From Psychroserpens burtonensis DSM 12212 (GTDB taxonomy: Bacteria; Bacteroidota; Bacteroidia; Flavobacteriales; Flavobacteriaceae), in NCBI RefSeq assembly GCF_000425305.1, contig NZ_AUDE01000021.1, positions 1 through 64,000 of the forward strand: DNA of 64,000 bases, read 5' to 3'. Position 1 is the stretch's first letter. Every line of letters begins with the position of its first letter. The notes beneath the pieces are model-generated. The model had not been told where the DNA came from and did not search any database. It was given only the letters and a program-made list of their open reading frames with translations. This document shows positions 33,162 through 41,295 of this stretch, piece by piece. The translations under genes and the position numbers were made by a program.

Positions 33162-33671
33162 ATGCAGTTAACAAGAAAAAATATTATTCTATACTTAGTA
33201 ATAGGCGGATTTATTTTCTACATATTAAGTGTTCTTTTAAGTGCTATATCCATTGCTCCTATACCTATGGATCAAGATTGGTGTAAATATGGTGAAGACA
33301 TTCAAATTGGTGAAAATGAGTATGAATTTAGATGTTTAGAATACAAAAATGAATGGCAAGAAACAATATATTATTACAATCAAAAAGTATTAGAAAGATA
33401 TATAAACTTATTATGGTTTAAATTAATTTTAGCATTAATAGTTACTGTTTTCATTTTCTATTTTATCCCCAAATGGAAAGGAGTTCTGAATAAAAAAGGA
33501 GAAAATATTATTGGAAGCTTAATCTTAATTGCATTAGTCATTGTGCTTATTATTCCATTCATTTTCTCATTCTTACTTCCTCCTCCAATAGAATGGCTAC
33601 CAGATATTTTTGAAGAAATTAATGATGCTCAAATAAATGAAGCGATAAGAACATTAAAAAACAACCACTAA
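33162..33671 (+). CDS. Membrane protein of unknown function (cassette cargo)
   Basis: A 169-residue protein with about three membrane helices (IILYLVIGGFIFYILSVLLS, FKLILALIVTVFIFYFIP and LILIALVIVLIIPFIFSFLL) and an extracytoplasmic loop that contains two cysteines (WCKYGEDIQIGENEYEFRCL). No family is recognised. It is a single gene between repeats 6 and 7, with its stop codon inside the leading arm of repeat 7. Confidence 0.6.
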   Translation: MQLTRKNIILYLVIGGFIFYILSVLLSAISIAPIPMDQDWCKYGEDIQIGENEYEFRCLEYKNEWQETIYYYNQKVLERYINLLWFKLILALIVTVFIFYFIPKWKGVLNKKGENIIGSLILIALVIVLIIPFIFSFLLPPPIEWLPDIFEEINDAQINEAIRTLKNNH

Positions 33672-33857
33672 CAAAAAATATAGGTCATTTGGCGCTTAAC
33701 CCAATGATAAAGAGACTTTAGCGAGGTGGCTAAATTTTTAAATTTGACTTGTTGAGAAGAAAATATAATAAGAAAAATTTAAAAATCCGGCTTATGCTTA
33801 ACCTAAAGTTTCGTGCTTAATAATCGCCTACTTTTCTTATACCAACCGTTGGCAAAC
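33665..33857 (+). repeat. Cassette repeat 7 (long, diverged form)
   Basis: It opens CCACTAAC-AAAAAATATAGGTCATT and ends GCCTACTTTTCTTATACCAAC-C-GTTGGCAAAC. TATAGG..TTGGCGCTTAA at the front pairs loosely with TAATAATCGCC..CTTATA at the back. The interior resembles repeat 2 and 6 (CTAAATTTTTAAATTTG). Neither boundary has a complementary partner, so the last two cassettes appear to have been exchanged or eroded. Confidence 0.55.
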
Positions 33858-33871
33858 AGTAAAAAACATAT

Positions 33872-34597
33872 ATGGATAAAATCGAAAAAATTGTAAAATT
33901 AATTCCAGTAGGAACTTTTTTAATTATTGTAGCGAGCTCTATAAAACTTGCAATTTATTATAGTGTATTCAATATCAATATTGTTGATTATATAGGGATA
34001 TCTGAATATATACCACTATTTATTGATGATTTGCATAGCCTGTTATATGTTTTGGGATCAATATTTCTTGGATTCGTTGTAGGCGAGTTTGCAAGTAAAG
34101 AAAAGAAAAAAGATAAAAAAGAAAAACGAGATAAGCCAGATGACAGAAAAAGCCTTCGAATAAGATTTATAATAATTATCTCTATTTTACTTATTCTCTC
34201 CTCATGTGTTATCTATTTTAGTTTTGACAGCATATCGGAAAGATTAGAAAAATTGGATTTCCCATTTTTTGTAATAATGATTTGTCTGTTGATAATTAGG
34301 ACTACTTATGAAAAAAATTCCAAAGTTTTTTTAATTAGCTGGTTTTTAAGCATATTGATTATTCCGATAGCAATTAATGGTTACCAAGAGGCTTATGCTG
34401 TTTTGGATAATCGAACTGATTTTAATTATGAATTAATTTTATTTGATAATGTTTCTGGTTCTGGTTCTAATTTAGATTATTTAGGCAAATCGAACGACTA
34501 CTTATTTCTTTATGATAGGAAAAATAAACAATCAATAATTAAACCAATCAAAAACCTAAAAGAGCTTCGAATTAAAGAAAAAACAATTGAAAAATAA
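33872..34597 (+). CDS. Multi-pass membrane protein of unknown function (cassette cargo)
   Basis: A 241-residue protein with about five membrane helices in the first 185 residues (VGTFLIIVASSIKLAIYY, SLLYVLGSIFLGFVVGEF, FIIIISILLILSSCVIYF and two more), a Lys-rich cytoplasmic loop near 75-95 and a C-terminal soluble part. No family is recognised. It is the last plus-strand gene of the array and no repeat follows it before the convergent primase gene at 34788; the 190-base gap shows nothing. Confidence 0.6.
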   Translation: MDKIEKIVKLIPVGTFLIIVASSIKLAIYYSVFNINIVDYIGISEYIPLFIDDLHSLLYVLGSIFLGFVVGEFASKEKKKDKKEKRDKPDDRKSLRIRFIIIISILLILSSCVIYFSFDSISERLEKLDFPFFVIMICLLIIRTTYEKNSKVFLISWFLSILIIPIAINGYQEAYAVLDNRTDFNYELILFDNVSGSGSNLDYLGKSNDYLFLYDRKNKQSIIKPIKNLKELRIKEKTIEK

Positions 34598-34787
34598 AAA
34601 AACATTTGTTAGTTTCTTCTTTACGTAATGGTTTGTGCTTTCTATATGCAGGATTAAGAGCTTTCCGTGTGTTAGTCTTATTCATTGAAAAAACTTGAAA
34701 TGTTGTAAAAAAGATTAGTCATTAAAAATAACAATTTTAGCCTAATCTATATGCCTACAAAACAATTAAACATAAATAAATTAATCT

Positions 34788-35747
34788 CTACTTTTTATTA
34801 TTAATTGTAGAACTCAATAAATCCTCCAAATCACAATTATAAATACCTTCAATTTTAAGTTGTTTATCTGTTTTACCTTCGGTCATATCCCATATATTAG
34901 CCTCAACACCGAGTCTTTTGAGGTTTGGTAACTTCTTTTTCATAATGGCTACAGCATTTTCGCTAATATCTGGAACAATCGTAACTTTCTCCCCTTCGAG
35001 AACCTTTATTTTTTCATCAGTTAATCCATTAATCCCTCCGTATGACAACCAAGTATAATTGGGTAATAAAATTGAACACACAATTGCTGTTTTTTCACTT
35101 TCAATAAGAATAATGGGTTTAGTATTTTCACATAAAAGGTGCTCGCCAAATAAACAACTATAATACCCATCTTCATTTTTATAAGGTACTTTAAAATAAT
35201 CAGTTCTTTTTCCAACCTTTGAGTAATATACTATTTTTAATTTTTGAACTTTTCCATCCTTATTTATTGAACAGAATACAGTACCTCCATTTTCACTCGT
35301 ACCAATGTGATACATTTTTTTCACTCTATCAACAACATCGTTGTCATGCATTGTTTGTAGATACAAAAGCAAATTGTTATCAATTTCATTGTTTTCTAAA
35401 TCACTAACCACTTTGAAATCAATGTATTTAGTTATTTTAGATTTTATTGTATTACAATAATCATTGTTTGTATGACAATTTTGTAATACATTATTAGTGG
35501 AATGTACCACAGTTTCCTCAAATGCATTTGTGCTTTTATTCCAATAGTAAGGTGTACCATTTTCATCTTCATAAACTTGAGTTGGAGTTGTTGAAGTTCC
35601 GCATGAGTGACAATAACCGTAATTATCTGGATACCCTTTATAATTAACAAACTTCCCATCCCTATTTAATTTATCACAACAGGGTGTAATTAATCCTTTA
35701 TTTCGCTTAGAGTTAAACTCTAACCTGTTTTCAATTTTTTGTAGCAT
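34788..35747 (-). CDS. DUF6371/Toprim-type primase-like protein of the island
   Basis: A 319-residue protein from the ATG at 35747; the 19-codon extension upstream is hydrophobic and unrelated. The N-terminal part has a zinc-ribbon with CCDK and YGYCHSCG, as in primases. The C-terminal half, KPIILIESEKTAIVCSILLP with WLSYGGINGL and VTIVPDI, has the Toprim-like arrangement (E after the first strand, acidic pair later). The DUF6371 family accompanies DUF3987 proteins in Bacteroidota islands and presumably primes replication of the excised element. It lies 115 bases after the DUF3987 gene on the same strand. Confidence 0.72.
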   Translation of the reverse strand: MLQKIENRLEFNSKRNKGLITPCCDKLNRDGKFVNYKGYPDNYGYCHSCGTSTTPTQVYEDENGTPYYWNKSTNAFEETVVHSTNNVLQNCHTNNDYCNTIKSKITKYIDFKVVSDLENNEIDNNLLLYLQTMHDNDVVDRVKKMYHIGTSENGGTVFCSINKDGKVQKLKIVYYSKVGKRTDYFKVPYKNEDGYYSCLFGEHLLCENTKPIILIESEKTAIVCSILLPNYTWLSYGGINGLTDEKIKVLEGEKVTIVPDISENAVAIMKKKLPNLKRLGVEANIWDMTEGKTDKQLKIEGIYNCDLEDLLSSTINNKK

Positions 35748-35862
35748 AATTTTTTTTAATACAACAGGCAACTGGGAACTTTGATAAAAACCTATATAAC
35801 ACACTGTAATACAAATTATTATATGTGATTTTAACAGAAAACCGAGTTGCCTGTTGCGTGGT

Positions 35863-37149
35863 TTATACTTTATTCCATTGTTTAGAAATATGCCCTTTAT
35901 TAAACCCCGTTATCTCACAAACTGCTTTTTGTTGAGCCTTGTTTTTCTTTGCCATCTCAATAATTGACTTTAAGGTAGGAGTATCATTATTAGCCTTGAA
36001 ATTCCTTTCAATTATTGAACAAAAGTTAAGAAAGAAAAATTCGTTAATTTCAATAGCTAATTCAACACTATCTTCCCTCAAAACGTCAGCAAAAGTGGAT
36101 TTAAAGGCATTTTTTATCATAAATACTATGACACATAGTTTCTGAATGGAAATTTGCATTTTAGACATGTATTCTTTAACAAGAGGTTTTGCGTTAGTCT
36201 GCCTATTTATCAACTCTTGTGTGTATTCAAAAATCCTATCATGAGCCTCAACAGGTAACTTTATTTCAAATTGCTTTTTTACCTCTTCTGGTTTTTCACT
36301 TTGACGTTTATAATCCAAGACATTTTTGATTGCCTTTTCATAATCATTCAAAACCTGCTCATTCATCTCACCCCTTACTAATTTTGGGTTATGAGTTAAT
36401 TTTGGAGTGAGAAAAAGACGATCAATAAATCCACTTTCCAAATTACCATTTTGAAATAGTTTGCCAACGAATTGGTCTTGAATTCCACCAAGTAACGTAG
36501 GACACGTATTATTAATTCGAAAACTTTTAGTCGTTTTCCTCGACACATCTACATGTCCATTTGTGTAACCCTCAAGTAAAAAATTCCGCCAAGCTATTCC
36601 ATCTCGACTGTTCGGATTAGACATTTTTTCAATCAAAGCAAATATCTCATCAATTGCTATTCCTATTGAATTGGGATTATCTAAATGCACCATGTGAGCT
36701 GCTTCAATAGATGCGTTTTGTACCAACACTTGTTTCCTTTTTACTTCAATATCATCATCTGAGGCTAACTGTATATTATTTACATACTCATCATATTCCT
36801 CATCATCCAATTTCTTAATTGGTCGTGTAGCAATATTGATCGCTTCTGATTTAGCATCACCCCGACTACCAACAATAGTAAAGTAACAATTCGCATAATT
36901 TTTATAGCCAAGTGCTTTAAGATAAAATGTTAGCCCTGTGGAGGTGCTAATTGTAAATAATATTGCACTTAACATATACTCCTTTGGCACTCGCTTATAC
37001 TTAAAAGCTTCATTTATTAAACGAGAGAACTCATCAGGCAAATGCTTTATGATTCTGTTTAATTTCTCAATGGCTCTATCTTTGTCGTTTCTTACTAACT
37101 CCTGTAGTTTTATATCTATTGACTCTGCTGTCATTTTACTCATAGTCAA
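35863..37149 (-). CDS. DUF3987 family primase-helicase-like protein of the island
   Basis: A 428-residue protein with LSAILFTISTSTGLTFYLKA near residue 60 and the nucleotide-binding region FTIVGSRGDAKSEAINIA at about 90-108, a variant of the Walker A loop typical of DUF3987. A second acidic motif is NSIGIAIDEIFALIEKM (Walker B). The C-terminus is helical. DUF3987 proteins are replication helicases or ATPases of plasmids, phage satellites and islands. It starts in the stop region of the RHH gene (37150), so the two are tightly coupled. Confidence 0.8.
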   Translation of the reverse strand: MTMSKMTAESIDIKLQELVRNDKDRAIEKLNRIIKHLPDEFSRLINEAFKYKRVPKEYMLSAILFTISTSTGLTFYLKALGYKNYANCYFTIVGSRGDAKSEAINIATRPIKKLDDEEYDEYVNNIQLASDDDIEVKRKQVLVQNASIEAAHMVHLDNPNSIGIAIDEIFALIEKMSNPNSRDGIAWRNFLLEGYTNGHVDVSRKTTKSFRINNTCPTLLGGIQDQFVGKLFQNGNLESGFIDRLFLTPKLTHNPKLVRGEMNEQVLNDYEKAIKNVLDYKRQSEKPEEVKKQFEIKLPVEAHDRIFEYTQELINRQTNAKPLVKEYMSKMQISIQKLCVIVFMIKNAFKSTFADVLREDSVELAIEINEFFFLNFCSIIERNFKANNDTPTLKSIIEMAKKNKAQQKAVCEITGFNKGHISKQWNKV

Positions 37150-37659
37150 TTATTTTATATGGATTACTTTATTATTTTCGTCATCATATCTTAAAGCATG
37201 CAAAAAATCAGAGAGCTTTAAATAATCGAAAGATTCTGGAAATTTAAAACCAGAAAGCAGACCACTCCATTCATCTAAAGTGTGATTTAGCTCAAATAAC
37301 ACTTTATTTAATTCTATTAGAATTTCATCTGTAAACAACGGGTGTTGATTAATCTCTTCGATTAACTTTATTAAAAATTCATAAAACTCTGCTATTTCAC
37401 AAATTTGGGGATCTCGTTTTTTATCATATAACCAAAAGATTAATTCAGTAAAACCCAAACTTTCGAGTAATTGAATGTCATTAGAATTTAATCCCTCTAC
37501 TATAAAATCATTTTTGTGATTATCAATCGAATTTATTAAGTGGTTCTCTATAGCTTCCCTTACAATATTTGAAATTGGTGTACTCAAAAATTGACTTAAT
37601 ATTTCAAGCTCTTCTTTTAATGATGAACTTATTCTTGTATTTATTATGGATGTTTTCAT
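37150..37659 (-). CDS. Ribbon-helix-helix-like protein of the island
   Basis: A 169-residue protein. Residues 1-45 (KTSIINTRISSSLKEELEIL and TPISNIVREAIENHL) have the beta-strand plus two-helix pattern of a ribbon-helix-helix DNA-binding domain. The rest is acidic and helical with no recognised domain. Such proteins commonly control copy number or excision of integrated elements. It is directly followed by the DUF3987 gene and preceded by the excisionase-like gene. Confidence 0.6.
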   Translation of the reverse strand: MKTSIINTRISSSLKEELEILSQFLSTPISNIVREAIENHLINSIDNHKNDFIVEGLNSNDIQLLESLGFTELIFWLYDKKRDPQICEIAEFYEFLIKLIEEINQHPLFTDEILIELNKVLFELNHTLDEWSGLLSGFKFPESFDYLKLSDFLHALRYDDENNKVIHIK

Positions 37660-37682
37660 TTTCTTTATTTTTAAGGTTAGAA

Positions 37683-37976
37683 TTATTTTTTGGAGATACT
37701 GTAAGTGGATGCTTTCCGCTCAAGTTCCTCGACGGTAGATTGCCGATTTCTCAGCAACCATTCATCTAATTCTTCTCTTTTAAAGAAAATAAGTTTGCCA
37801 TGAGGCTTGTAATAAGGTACATTATTTGACGACGTATGTTTATACATACTACTTCGTGAAATACCACAGTACTTACAACCTTCATTAAAGGTTAGTACTG
37901 GTTTATGAAAAAAATAAATTTCTAAAAAATCTTGTAATACATGTTTAATATGCACTGTGTTTTTGTAATGTTCCAT
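37683..37976 (-). CDS. Excisionase-like helix-turn-helix protein
   Basis: A 97-residue protein. Residues about 30-75 (FNEGCKYCGISRSSMYKHTS and VPYYKPHGKLIFFKREELDE) form the MerR-like HTH_17 domain used by excisionases and directionality factors in Bacteroidota islands. It probably bends att DNA and promotes excision with the integrase at 39143. It lies 23 bases upstream of the RHH gene and is likely in the same transcript. Confidence 0.8.
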   Translation of the reverse strand: MEHYKNTVHIKHVLQDFLEIYFFHKPVLTFNEGCKYCGISRSSMYKHTSSNNVPYYKPHGKLIFFKREELDEWLLRNRQSTVEELERKASTYSISKK

Positions 37977-38117
37977 TTTAATTTGTTTTAAAATTATTAA
38001 AATGAAATAGCTATTTCGTCTTTGTGTACATTACAAAGGTGTAATATCTCTTGGTTAGGATGATTCAATGATTCATGAAGAACCAATATTATGAATCAAT
38101 TTTAACATACTTTAAGA

Positions 38118-39137
38118 CTAAACAGGCATAGAATCAAGATATTTTGAAATACATCTAACGAGTTCAAGGTTGATTTCGTAATCGTTTTTAGTCTCAGAAA
38201 TTGAATGTGAAATAGTATCTGCTTTAATTGGAGTTCCCTTAAAACTATAAAAAGCTTGACTTTTTTCGATATGAGCTTTTTTTAAGTCAGATGAGATAAC
38301 TTCAATTAGTGATGTTAAAAAATGTGAAGTTAATTGAGTGCTTGAAGAAAAGTGTATAATAGACCTGTGGTATAATGGATTTAAGTACAGTACTTTTATA
38401 AAATCTAAAAGAGTAGTCTTATCATTATTGATAATTCCTTCTTTGCTTAGATATCTGTAAAAATTGGCGTGAGCTATTTTATATTTAAAGCCTTCTTTTA
38501 TCTTGAAATAATTTTCATTTATAATTGCATCAATGTTGTCATCAATATAAATTGGCACAGATATTCTATTTTCAAGTCCTGATTCGGCTACAAATTGAAC
38601 GGTTTTGACTTTAGGCTCTGTCAATGTTTTATAAAATTCATCAACCTCATAATAAATATCTGTATTGGTTGTATGACAGGGATATTCTATTAACTCAAAG
38701 TCTTCCATATTTTGATACCCATCTAACTTCTTCAGTCTAAATTGACGCAGTATTAGTTCTCTGTTAAGTTTAAGAAGATGAATGACTTCTTGATAAACTT
38801 CCCTGTGAGCTAATTGAATTATAAATTCGTCAAATGTAATTTCATTATCTTCTCTTTTTATAAAATTCGGATACAATAATCTGGAAATTACTCTTAAAGG
38901 GTTTTTGGAAAAATTATGTTTTCGATCCTTAAATTTTGCTAATAAATCTAAATAACAAGATTCTTCAATATCGAATTTTGGTTTTTCATTATATAACTTT
39001 TCTGTTATAAGCTCAATTGAGTAATTATAGTAAAGATCATCTTCATAAGATAAAATCAAATCATTTTTAATTCCTTTAACTATTCCTTTCTTAAGCAAAT
39101 TGAAAGTTTCAGTATATAAGGTTATGTGTTCATCCAT
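38118..39137 (-). CDS. Unknown protein paired with the integrase
   Basis: A 339-residue protein without signal or membrane segments. It is mostly helical and acidic (ESCYLDLLAKFKDRKHNFSK, HREVYQEVIHLLKLNRELIL) with a short mixed centre. I recognise no domain. It starts five bases after the integrase stop codon on the same strand, an arrangement often seen for accessory genes of tyrosine-recombinase islands in this phylum, so it probably takes part in or regulates mobility. Confidence 0.6.
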   Translation of the reverse strand: MDEHITLYTETFNLLKKGIVKGIKNDLILSYEDDLYYNYSIELITEKLYNEKPKFDIEESCYLDLLAKFKDRKHNFSKNPLRVISRLLYPNFIKREDNEITFDEFIIQLAHREVYQEVIHLLKLNRELILRQFRLKKLDGYQNMEDFELIEYPCHTTNTDIYYEVDEFYKTLTEPKVKTVQFVAESGLENRISVPIYIDDNIDAIINENYFKIKEGFKYKIAHANFYRYLSKEGIINNDKTTLLDFIKVLYLNPLYHRSIIHFSSSTQLTSHFLTSLIEVISSDLKKAHIEKSQAFYSFKGTPIKADTISHSISETKNDYEINLELVRCISKYLDSMPV

Positions 39138-39142
39138 ATTGT

Positions 39143-40222
39143 TTAAAATTTAAGATCAGGTAAATTATCGACAGCATCATCTTTTAAATTGTCAATGTAA
39201 TTTAGGTATTTAATCGTATTTCTTGTATTGGCGTGACCCATAGCATCAGCTACAGTCTTTAAATTTGCTCCATATTGTAAGAGTTGAGTCGCAAATGTAT
39301 GACGTGCGCAATAGAAGGTAATGTGCTTGTCTATTTTAGCGCGCTCTACCCAATTTTTTAAACACTTATTAATACCATTATCTGATATTGAGTTCCCAGA
39401 TGTATTTAGAAGGCTAAAAATCATATCTTCATTTTTGATCTTTTCACCTAAACTACCAATCAATGATTCCTTTAGTTTAAGTTCAATTTTTTGATTTGTT
39501 TTTGCTCTTCTCGTGGTTAACCGATTTTCTTTGATATTTATCCACTTAAGCTTTTTAATTTCAGCATATCCCAATCCAGTATAGCAAGCAAATAGAAATG
39601 CTTTCTTTAACTCACTGTTTCCGCAATCTGTATCAACCAATTTTTGAAGTTCCTCTGATGTAAGAACTTGCTTTCTTAACTCATCATCATTAGTTTTTCT
39701 TTGAAACCTTATATCCCTTGTTGGGTTTTCACGAATGAGACCTCTAACCTCTGCATCCTTAAGTATTTTTTTAAAACGAGTAAAATAATTATGAGGCGAT
39801 TCTCCTGTTAGACCAGAAGTATCATTCAAATAATCCTTATAACCATTCATTATTGAAGGACTAACATCCGTTAATTTTAGCTTTGGATTATCAACAAAGG
39901 ATTTAAAATGTTTTAGTGTAGCTTTTATCATCCTTAAATCCTTCTTCTTGTATTCAGTTACAAAGGATTCGGCAAAGTCGAAAAAATTGATATGTCTTAA
40001 ATGTTTAGGAAGATAATTTGTATTTTGAGTTAGGTATTCTAACTCTCTATTTGAACGTATTAAATTAGCAATATCTTTCTTCTCTTTTTTAACGGACTTC
40101 GTATCACTTTTTTCTATCTTGATATCCAAAAACTCGTAAGATCGTTCGCCATCGATGTATATGTCTAAATAGTACTTAACAGCTCCTTTAGCTAACTTCT
40201 TCTCTCTAAGTTTTACGCTCAT
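39143..40222 (-). CDS. Tyrosine recombinase (island integrase)
   Basis: A 359-residue site-specific recombinase. The N-terminal arm-binding region is followed by a SAM-like core-binding domain (FAESFVTEYKKKDLRMIKAT, about 90-190) and a catalytic domain. The first catalytic arginine position reads TGLGYAEIKKL, that is Gly in place of Arg, as in several Bacteroidota integrases. The rest is intact: YCARHTFATQLL, the GHANTRNTIKYL segment and the nucleophilic Tyr in KYLNY. The gene start faces the right att repeat 139 bases away. It is expected to integrate the island into the tRNA-Leu 3' end. Confidence 0.92.
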   Translation of the reverse strand: MSVKLREKKLAKGAVKYYLDIYIDGERSYEFLDIKIEKSDTKSVKKEKKDIANLIRSNRELEYLTQNTNYLPKHLRHINFFDFAESFVTEYKKKDLRMIKATLKHFKSFVDNPKLKLTDVSPSIMNGYKDYLNDTSGLTGESPHNYFTRFKKILKDAEVRGLIRENPTRDIRFQRKTNDDELRKQVLTSEELQKLVDTDCGNSELKKAFLFACYTGLGYAEIKKLKWINIKENRLTTRRAKTNQKIELKLKESLIGSLGEKIKNEDMIFSLLNTSGNSISDNGINKCLKNWVERAKIDKHITFYCARHTFATQLLQYGANLKTVADAMGHANTRNTIKYLNYIDNLKDDAVDNLPDLKF

Positions 40223-40360
40223 AAATCAGTAACAAATTGATAACAAAAATAAGTAAAAAAGAACCAATAAAAAGAAAATAGGACTATTATTATCTTCTTG
40301 TAACCCCTGTTTTTATTCATTTTTGTTATTATTTGGTTTCCGATTTTGTTTTAAAAAGTA

Positions 40361-40374
40361 CCCGCCTTGAGTAC
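40361..40374 (+). repeat. Right attachment repeat of the island
   Basis: CCCGCCTTGAGTAC duplicates the end of tRNA-Leu. It is followed by AAGTCGAACC, the chromosomal sequence that would originally have followed the tRNA. The 223-40360 side of the gap, 40223-40360, presumably contains the integrase promoter; no other feature was seen. Confidence 0.9.
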
Positions 40375-40380
40375 AAGTCG

Positions 40381-40418
40381 AACCTTCTGCCTTTTTATAG
40401 GTTGGAGGTTTTTTCTTT
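40381..40418 (+). terminator. Displaced chromosomal terminator of tRNA-Leu
   Basis: AACCTTC and GGAGGTT can pair over seven positions with one G-T wobble and are followed by a T-rich run. Placed directly behind the right att repeat, this is probably the terminator that stood behind tRNA-Leu before the island inserted. Confidence 0.45.
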
Positions 40419-40470
40419 TCAAAAAACGAATTTAATGCTTTGATTCGAGAATAGGCCAATGCAGTGCACT

Positions 40471-40500
40471 AAAGGCTTTAACGTTAACGTTAAAGCCTTT
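40471..40500 (+). terminator. Palindromic terminator
   Basis: AAAGGCTTTAACGTT and its exact reverse complement form a 30-base palindrome followed by TTTATTT on the plus strand. It insulates the HupE/UreJ-like gene from upstream transcription. Confidence 0.8.
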
Positions 40501-40550
40501 TTTATTTCCGTTTTAAAATGTAACTTTGAGTCAACCCAAATCCAATTACT

Positions 40551-41141
40551 ATGATTGACAATTTTCTGTCAAATTTTCAAGATGGTGTTTACCACATCTT
40601 AAATATAAAATCCTACGACCATATTCTATTTTTAATAGTCCTTACAATCCCTTATTTATTTAAAGATTGGAAACGTGTCTTCACCCTTATCTCCGTTTTC
40701 ACATTAGGTCATTGTGTATCATTAGCGTTGACGACTTATAATATCATAAATGTAAATATTAAATTGATTGAACTTTTAATTCCTATTTCCATTTTAATTA
40801 TTGCTTTATTTAATGTCTTCACTGCAGGTAAAAAATCTCATGGCCCAATCATAGGCTTAGTGTTTTTTGCGACTCTCTTTTTTGGTTTAGTTCATGGCTT
40901 AGGTTTTGTTAGTACGTTCGAAACTCTAATTTATTCTTCTGAAAATAAACTTCTTGCACTTTTAGAAATTGGCTTAGGTTTTGAAGTTGGTCAACTTTTC
41001 ATTGCTTTCATGGTCATCTTTTTGAGCTTTCTTTGTCAAACTATTTTTAGATTTTCCAAACGCGACTGGATTATGGTAATATCTTCAATTGTGGTTGGTT
41101 TTATATTACCAATACTCATTAAAAACAACCTCTTTTCGTAA
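40551..41141 (+). CDS. HupE/UreJ family membrane protein
   Basis: A 196-residue protein with about six membrane helices. Family motifs are SYDHILFLIVLTIPYLFKDW, FTLGHCVSLAL, FFGLVHGLGFVSTF and the GFEVGQL segment; the Asp, His and Glu residues in these helices are conserved candidate metal ligands. The family is linked to nickel or cobalt uptake in hydrogenase and urease operons, but in Bacteroidota it occurs alone and its metal is not established. It is monocistronic, between a terminator and the dCMP deaminase gene. Confidence 0.85.
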   Translation: MIDNFLSNFQDGVYHILNIKSYDHILFLIVLTIPYLFKDWKRVFTLISVFTLGHCVSLALTTYNIINVNIKLIELLIPISILIIALFNVFTAGKKSHGPIIGLVFFATLFFGLVHGLGFVSTFETLIYSSENKLLALLEIGLGFEVGQLFIAFMVIFLSFLCQTIFRFSKRDWIMVISSIVVGFILPILIKNNLFS

Positions 41142-41295
41142 TAAATAGCGTTTGATATCTATACTTAGACAAAACTTTAATGTTATCAAAGTCTTAAAAC
41201 GCGATGTACACTTTATATAATTATTACATTTGAACTATAATTTTAATGGTTGAGTTGATATTTCAGAAGAAAACGAACAACTCCAAACGTAGACA

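Larger units (their letters stand above)
25477..40374. mobile_element. 14.9-kb genomic island integrated in tRNA-Leu
   Basis: The sequence CCCGCCTTGAGTAC at the 3' end of tRNA-Leu (25477-25490) recurs exactly at 40361-40374, just beyond a tyrosine recombinase gene whose start faces that end. This is the classical signature of an element inserted by site-specific recombination into a tRNA gene. The right part (34788-40222, minus strand) holds integrase, an unknown partner, an excisionase-like HTH protein, an RHH protein and a DUF3987/primase pair. The left part (25833-34597, plus strand) is an array of cargo cassettes separated by palindromic repeats. No relaxase, conjugation or phage structural gene is seen, so the element must be non-self-transmissible, mobilised in trans, or satellite-like. 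Confidence 0.9.

Noticed and set aside
25833-33860. Classical integron with attC sites
   Set aside because: The boundaries (GTTAGCA, GTTGTGC, GTTCGAG) do not fit GTTRRRY and no IntI gene is visible, so I call it integron-like only.
27513-33860. CRISPR array
   Set aside because: The repeats are about 140-200 bases, palindromic, and separated by genes rather than by short unique spacers; no cas genes are present.
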